A stretch of DNA of 64,000 nucleotides from Melitaea cinxia (Eukaryota; Arthropoda; Insecta; Lepidoptera; Nymphalidae). This document shows, piece after piece, positions 58,236 to 64,000 of this stretch (its first letter is position 1; each line of letters opens with the position of its first letter). The DNA lies in contig NC_059401.1 in NCBI RefSeq assembly GCF_905220565.1, forward strand, positions 17,170,766-17,234,765, given 5' to 3'. The position numbers were made by a program, and so were the translations under genes. The notes below the pieces were generated by a model. That model was given only the letters and a program-made list of their open reading frames with translations, was not told where the DNA came from and ran no database searches.

Positions 58236-58728
58236 TGTTACACAGGAGGGAGTGCTACAGGGAGTAGTGGACACACAAAGAAACTAGCGCCATCTAGCGG
58301 CAACCATTGAAACCACGCAAAGACAGAGACCGCATGAAACTCTCTACTCAATACTAGATGGCGTTAGAGGTGCAACTGTGGAACTATATAGAAGTATAGT
58401 CTCGAAAACCGGGTACATGCGCGAACTTTCCAGAATGGTCTGGGCCTCGTCTCGGCCGATATAAATAGCCGTAGCGAGGCGAACGAGTACAGTTCAGTTT
58501 GAGCGATCTTCGAGGCGACTTCAAGAGTGAAAACTAGTGATCAAGAGTGGTACCAGTGAAACCTACGACATTGGCTACGACTGAGGACATTGTGAGTGCT
58601 TAGTGTTTGAACTTAGTGCTTAGTGTTTGAACCTAGTGCTTTGTGTTGGACCTAGGCTAGTGAATAAACTCTTGAAAAGAGTCAGCAGGTCTTTCTCTCC
58701 AAATTCTTCGAACCCTAGCACGTAACAA
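58236..58728 (+). repeat. 3' LTR of the rearranged gypsy element
   Basis: 493 bp, TGTTACACAG to ...CACGTAACA. It has a TATAAATA-type box near 58460, a direct repeat ('gtgcttagtgtttgaac') near 58600 and an AATAAA near 58663. This is followed by the small palindrome CTCTTGAAAAGAG, where both rearrangement junctions fall. Confidence 0.75.
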
Positions 58729-59025
58729 TATTTTTATTTTCATCTTATAGGTACATCCACAGAATACATATAACACATAATATCGAATCATTATTAAATT
58801 ATTGTCAATAATGTATCCCATTACACACGTACACAACGTTCTACAATATGTTACACTGAATCATTTATATTTAGAATTATTTTACATCGAAATTCAAGAG
58901 TAAATTGTACTACTAATAATTAACAATAAAATTAATTAAAAAAAAATATTATTCGAATTTATATATATATATATATATACAAAAGTAAAAAGGTAAGTGA
59001 AGACAATATTAATAATAAGTGTGTA

Positions 59026-59440
59026 AAAACAGACTTCAATTATATCGACAAGTAATACAACGTAGGTAGATGAAAAATTCGTCAAGTAAATACGTATTAT
59101 CAAAGATTACTCCAAAAGTTGTAATCAGATCTCGATGAAATTTAAATATGACCATGATAAATATCGGCTTTCGATTACATTAAAAATTATCAAAATCGGT
59201 ACACCAAGTAAAAAGTTATGCGGATTTTCGAGTGTTTCCCTCGATTTCTCTGGGAACCCATCATCAGATCCTGGTTTTTTATGATGGTACCAAACTAGGG
59301 ATATCTCCTTTCCAACAAAAAAAGAATTATCAAAATCGGTTCATAAACGACGGAGTTATCCCCGAACATACATAAAAAATATATATATAGGTCGAATTGA
59401 GTAACCTCCTCCTTTTTTTGAATTCGGTTAGAAATAATCA
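59026..59440 (-). repeat. Dispersed repeat with 'cgacttc' type ends, reversed copy
   Basis: Reverse orientation of the family at 26540 and 48121: 'agacttcaattatatcgaca' at the left and 'gaattcggtta' at the right, with 'ctagggatatctcctttcca' in between. Confidence 0.55.
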
Positions 59441-61317
59441 AAGCTAACTAAAATTTTAATAATTATATCAACATGCAAATAAATAGATTAATTGCAATTT
59501 ACAAATATTTAATAATTCAAATGTAAATAAAATGTCATTATATTGTATTGTGTATAATTTATATATAGATAAAAATGAATGTTGCTAAGCGCATAGCTCG
59601 AGAATGGCTTCTAATAGTTCGTTATGGCCCACGGTTTTAAGACTTTAAACAAAAAATGAAAAAAAAAAATACTATTAACTTTAAATGGAACTCAGTTTAT
59701 CCGAGCGGCTAGTGACTAAATAAATCATTTAAATAATATCCCAATAAAATTCTTTTAGAATTTTAAAACTGTATCAAAGGGATCACCATAATTATAATAT
59801 AATGCATTCCAAAATAACAGTTAAAAAAACGTAAAACTGAGGGACATGAACAAGCTCTTGAATATTTCATTACCACTCATGCTTGTCCCATGATCACGTT
59901 TATTAATGTAGTGGTTGGAGGTTTTGAAGATAAATTAACTTTCGGAAGATTATTCGTAGAAAAATCCTTATCTGATATGTCTTACACTTGTGTTACAGTT
60001 TACTGATATTTTCTTATAATTCTTTGTAATGAAATTGCGGAAAATTTGTGCGCGGAACAAATAAATTGAATCCATCGTTGGCGAACCTTTATCACATAAA
60101 AGTATTATGAGGATAAACTGTGTCGTAAAAGAATCTTGACTTTCTGATTTAATCGAATAGAGATTATACTTTAGTTTAAATTCATATCATATATGTCGCT
60201 CTTGAGTTTACTTTGAAAATAGCAAAATAATTTGAAGGTGGGACTAATATTATTCTGACATTTAACTGTTTTACACCAAATGTTTCAAGTGAGGATGTCA
60301 ATTCATAAAAACTAGCAAAATCCTGGCACGAATTGGCCAATAATTATTTGTCATTACAAATACATTCGCAAATCACCTATATCCACAATATAAATGATTT
60401 ATAATTACATACTAGACGTTTTTTTCTAAAGCGACGTCTTCGTATAGCATCAAATCCTTTTATGATACATTTGTGATTATTTCACCTTTTTTGCCTAAGG
60501 TTTCGTACTCGAACTACCTTAAATCTATATGAATGAGCTACACATACTCACCTTTGCTATCATAGTCACCACTTTGTCATTCATAGCCTATGTTACCATT
60601 AATTAATGGAAGTTTTACTTATAATAGACAAAAACAATTAAACTCAATTTGGATGACAGAATTAATTAATGAACAACAAACTTTTAATGCCTTTTCCTCA
60701 AAATAGATGATTCCAATCATCTTATTTATTGATCTCGATATGCTTACAGCCGAACCCTAATAGTTTGTAGCTTCGAATAATATTTCTATAATAATATCTG
60801 GCGAGAGGGTGCATTCACGTCTAAAGCAGCATCAGTTGGCAGGATTGAGTTTGAAGAACGCTATTGTTATGCAAATTTGGTCGATCCCAAGAGAAGTATT
60901 TTGGTGTTAAAGTGTCTAGACGCTGGTTGATCCAAACATATTTATTTCTTATAATTCTCTATCGGCACAACAAAAAACATTAATGTGATTTTTATATATA
61001 AAAGTAAAATAATCCGTGTTCGTAAATTCATTGTTAATATTTATTTAGATATTGACGTATGTTTGATGTGAAGAAATCCGTCATTTATTGTTTTCATACG
61101 ATTCAACTGTAAAATTATTATTTTATGAAAAATAAAAATAGTAGAAGCCTTTAAAATTGCAGCAATAAAAGATTTTGGAAGAACTTGTATTTAATTTTGG
61201 CAATTTTTTTTACCGGAAAAGTTGAAATAAAACATAAGAAACTGCTCTAATTTTTTGGGAATTTCTTGTTATATTATTTTAGAATTTCTTTGACGGATAT
61301 ATATAGGATCACGCTTC
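59441..61317. other. AT-rich DNA, no gene recognised
   Basis: No long open frame, no tRNA, no clear repeat. Nothing supported here. Confidence 0.5.
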
Positions 61318-61600
61318 ACGCTTTAGCCTGTAATATCCCACTACTGGGCATAGGCGTCTTTCCTCCATGTAGGAGAAGGATCAGAGCTTAATTCACCACG
61401 CTGCTCCAATGCGGGTTGGCGGATATATATGTTCCTTACTATGAGTAACGACCAACAAGGTCTGCACAAATACCCAAACCACAACAAACACCTATATGGC
61501 CAATAAAAATGTTTGTCATGTGCGGGGATCGAACCAGCAACTGCAAACGTAACGGGCACAATCCATGGATGTGACCGTTGCGCCAACGTGGCGTCGCCAT
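61318..61600 (-). repeat. tRNA-derived SINE, near full length
   Basis: Reverse copy: 3' end 'gcctgtaatatcccactact' at the left, tRNA-like head with box B complement 'ggggatcgaacc' near 61526, ending 'accgttgcgccaacg'. It lacks a central block present in the copy at 2444. Confidence 0.65.
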
Positions 61601-63460
61601 GTAGGATATTATGTATAAAATTTTTCGTTATGAAATCTCAAGTCCCTTTCTCGGCTTACGAGATCCTTCATCTCAAATAAAAGTTAAAATGTTTTCTACA
61701 AGTATTATAGCATTATAGCAGTCTCTCTTTAATCTAGTTCCTCCAAATCTTGTACCTAAAAAAACAACTTTTTATATATCCAAAAGTACTTTAGATTTGT
61801 TTGGTACTCTATCTGATTGAATCTTGCTTTACTCTTTACAATATATTATTTCGGCACGCCTTCCAAGTAAAGAGAGACATACAAGCTACGACACAGAAAT
61901 AGATAGTGTGTGTATCAATGTGTACGAGTATGTATATGTGTGGATGTGTTTGTGTGTGTTCTTAATTTTTAATTCAAGGTCACACGATTCAAACATTCAT
62001 AGAGCAACTCATCGCACCCAAGAACAAAAATTAGTTTAAAATTAATTATCAGGTAATTAATATTAGATTTCGATTGGAAGAATGAGTTGATTATATTGAT
62101 TTTAAATATTGGTCAAACCATGTGCCATGAGAAAGAAACTTTGATGAGAATAATTTGAAATTAATATTATAATATATATAGTATATTATACATAGCTTTA
62201 GCGGCGTAGATTAAGGTCATATTGAAATCACTAGATTGGAGTAGACCGTAGCAATCTCCTGGCTTCTCTTTTCTTCTGTGGAATTTGTCATATTTTAGAT
62301 ACAATATAAATTAATTGCTTATCATGAATGAATTCGCTTAACATCTGAAAAACAATATTAAATAACAAAATCTATAAACTATTGTATAGTTTGCGTTTTC
62401 AAAATAGCAACTGTTAAGTTCCTATACAGTCCTTTTCAACTGAACAGTATTCTGATCCAGCGGCCGGTTTGACAAACTTTTCTACAACGACAAGTAACGT
62501 AACATCTTGACCAGTCTGCGTTTACTTAAAAAAAGAAATGAACAATAGAACAATAGAAAGATGTGTGCTATTGTATATCATTCAATTTCAATTAAGATAA
62601 AAAGCGTCGTGTAAATAAATAAAAGCGGGAACTTAGTCTTTAAGTGAGACAAATAGATTTCGTTTTCTCGAATGTTCTACAACTGCCGCGTTCAAATATT
62701 CAGGATTTGCGGCGTGAACATTAGGTATTACGAGGCGGGAAACCGAATGTGTTATGAGGTCACGATTTCATCTTGGTTTTTAGAATAAGTTAAGATAATC
62801 AAGGTTGAGTAAGGAGTCTTTATATCTGAATAAGGTCAAGGGAGGAGAAGAAAATGGACGACAAATTCGGTAATGACTTTTTACTCTCGTTTTAAATAAT
62901 TTTGGACGATCGAATCTAGTAAATAGCAAAATATAGTTTATATAAATATTTATATTGACATTTGGTTTTGCTAGTTTGAATTATTTAATTATTTTGTAAT
63001 AAAACTAGCTGATCACGCAAACGTTGTTTTGCCATATTTATTATTAACCCCCTTAATCACTCCCTTATAACTTAGGGGTATGAAAAATAGATGTTGACCG
63101 ATTCTCAGACTTACCCAATAATTTAGCACACAAAATTTCATAAAAATCAGTCCAGCCGTTTCGGAGGAGTATTGTAACTAACATTATGACACGAGAATTT
63201 TTTATGTAAGATGTATGTGCATGATGTGTATTAAGCCTATTAAAATGACGTTTCTTTCCTGACATATGTATCGATACGTAAGTATGCTAATGTCTGTACG
63301 AGTACGTTGGAATCGATTGTTATCTGATTATAAGTTGTATGTAAGAGTAATTGCTTGTAGTATGGTAGTTTGGTAAGGTAAGGAACTGCAAGAAAATTAA
63401 CCCTAAAATGATTTATTTCGTTTAAAAGTTACTCTATATCTACTTAACTGTTATATATAT
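61601..63460. other. AT-rich DNA, no gene recognised
   Basis: Open frames at 61824-62039 and 63065-63265 are short and unlike any family I know. The 'actagctgatcacgcaaacg' block near 63005 resembles a dispersed repeat but I could not pair it within this window. Confidence 0.45.
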
Positions 63461-63465
63461 CACTC

Positions 63466-63625
63466 ATCATCATCATTATCATTTCAGCCTATTGCAGTCC
63501 ACTGTTCGACATAGGCCTCCATAAGTTCGCGCCAAAAATGGCGTGAACTCATGTGTGTTGCCCATAGTCACCACGCTGGGCAGACGTTTTGGTGACCGCA
63601 GGCAGGGCTGATTTTGTCGCACGGG
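63466..63625 (-). repeat. RTE/SINE-type repeat, partial
   Basis: 'catcatcatcattatcattt' tail followed by the usual blocks, cut off at 'gattttgtcgcac'. Confidence 0.6.
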
Positions 63626-63645
63626 TTATAAATAAAGATCATTTT

Positions 63646-63765
63646 ATATACGCTTCAGCCTGTAATATCCCACTACTGGGCATAGGCCTCTTTCCCCATG
63701 TAGGAGAAGGATCAGAGCTTAACCCACCACGCTGCTCCAATGCGGGTTGGCGGATATACGGATAA
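63646..63765 (-). repeat. 3' part of tRNA-derived SINE
   Basis: Reverse copy of the SINE end: 'cagcctgtaatatcccacta' to 'ccaatgcgggttggcggata'. Confidence 0.6.
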
Positions 63766-64000
63766 CAAAATGATCTCCATGCAATCATTCACGTTTTACG
63801 GAAAGGTGTGACTAATTTAGGGTTATATAGCCTTTGATCAAAATCTGTAACAGCAGGACTTCAAATGTATTTTGGTTAGTAGCAGAAGGTTGAGCTCCTG
63901 GAAATGCTGTTTTAGTACTTACTCACGCTTATTATCAATTCAGCGTATACACGTTGAATAAGTCCATCCCTATTCAGCTTCAAAAAATATTAACGCCAAA

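Larger units (their letters stand above)
54905..58728. mobile_element. Rearranged Ty3/gypsy element, gag and pol head to head
   Basis: The whole segment is flanked by ATAT (54901-54904 and 58729-58732), as one insertion would be. A 53-base LTR-end sequence occurs three times: reversed at 54905-54957 and 56441-56493, forward at 58676-58728. Gag runs leftward from 56420 and pol runs rightward from 56494. The only full LTR is 58236-58728 (493 bp), preceded by a purine tract (AAGAGGGGAGTAG). The 5' half is therefore inverted relative to pol, and protease and RT are missing. Confidence 0.8.

Noticed and set aside
61824..62039. 71-residue ORF rich in Val/Tyr/Cys
   Set aside because: Derived from a GT-rich low-complexity run; no family recognised.

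Overview
This window looks like nuclear DNA of a lepidopteran insect, possibly a butterfly. It is AT-rich with GT-AG introns, dense tRNA-derived SINEs, RTE-like LINE debris with (GAT)n tails, Ty3/gypsy and BEL/Pao elements, a piggyBac-like element and a short TTAGG run. The species cannot be named from sequence alone.

The host-gene content I can support is one tandem family: four insulin-like peptide (ILP) genes on the + strand, with ATGs at 5004, 9436, 21205 and 40428. Simple ORF calls show only the signal peptide plus B chain, because the C-peptide and A chain lie in two further small exons. When the exons are followed (both coding introns phase 1, GT-AG), each gene encodes a 139-143 residue preprohormone. 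It has a signal peptide, a long acidic N-terminal extension, a B chain (Cys, 11 residues, Cys), a dibasic site, a variable C-peptide, an RKKR site and an A chain of the form CC-3-C-8-C. Each gene also keeps a TATA box, a short non-coding first exon and a 5'UTR intron whose acceptor lies 10 bases before the ATG.

Layout: 1-2940, repeat-rich flank; 2940-6950, ILP copy 1, whose promoter region carries a LINE insertion; about 7030-17300, ILP copy 2 unit; about 17340-36285, ILP copy 3 unit, enlarged by a piggyBac-like element in the 5'UTR intron, a complete young gypsy element (28436-34641) and other insertions; 36286-38767, an internally deleted BEL/Pao element; 38768-44310, ILP copy 4 unit; 44310-54900, non-coding DNA with dispersed repeats and two tandem tRNA-like copies; 54905-58728, a rearranged gypsy element with gag and pol head to head; 58730-64000, repeats and unrecognised AT-rich DNA.

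Units 2-4 share long stretches of flanking and intronic sequence, including an RTE-like LINE remnant in intron 1 that copy 1 lacks. The array therefore grew by segmental duplication after that insertion, and copy-specific mobile elements arrived later.
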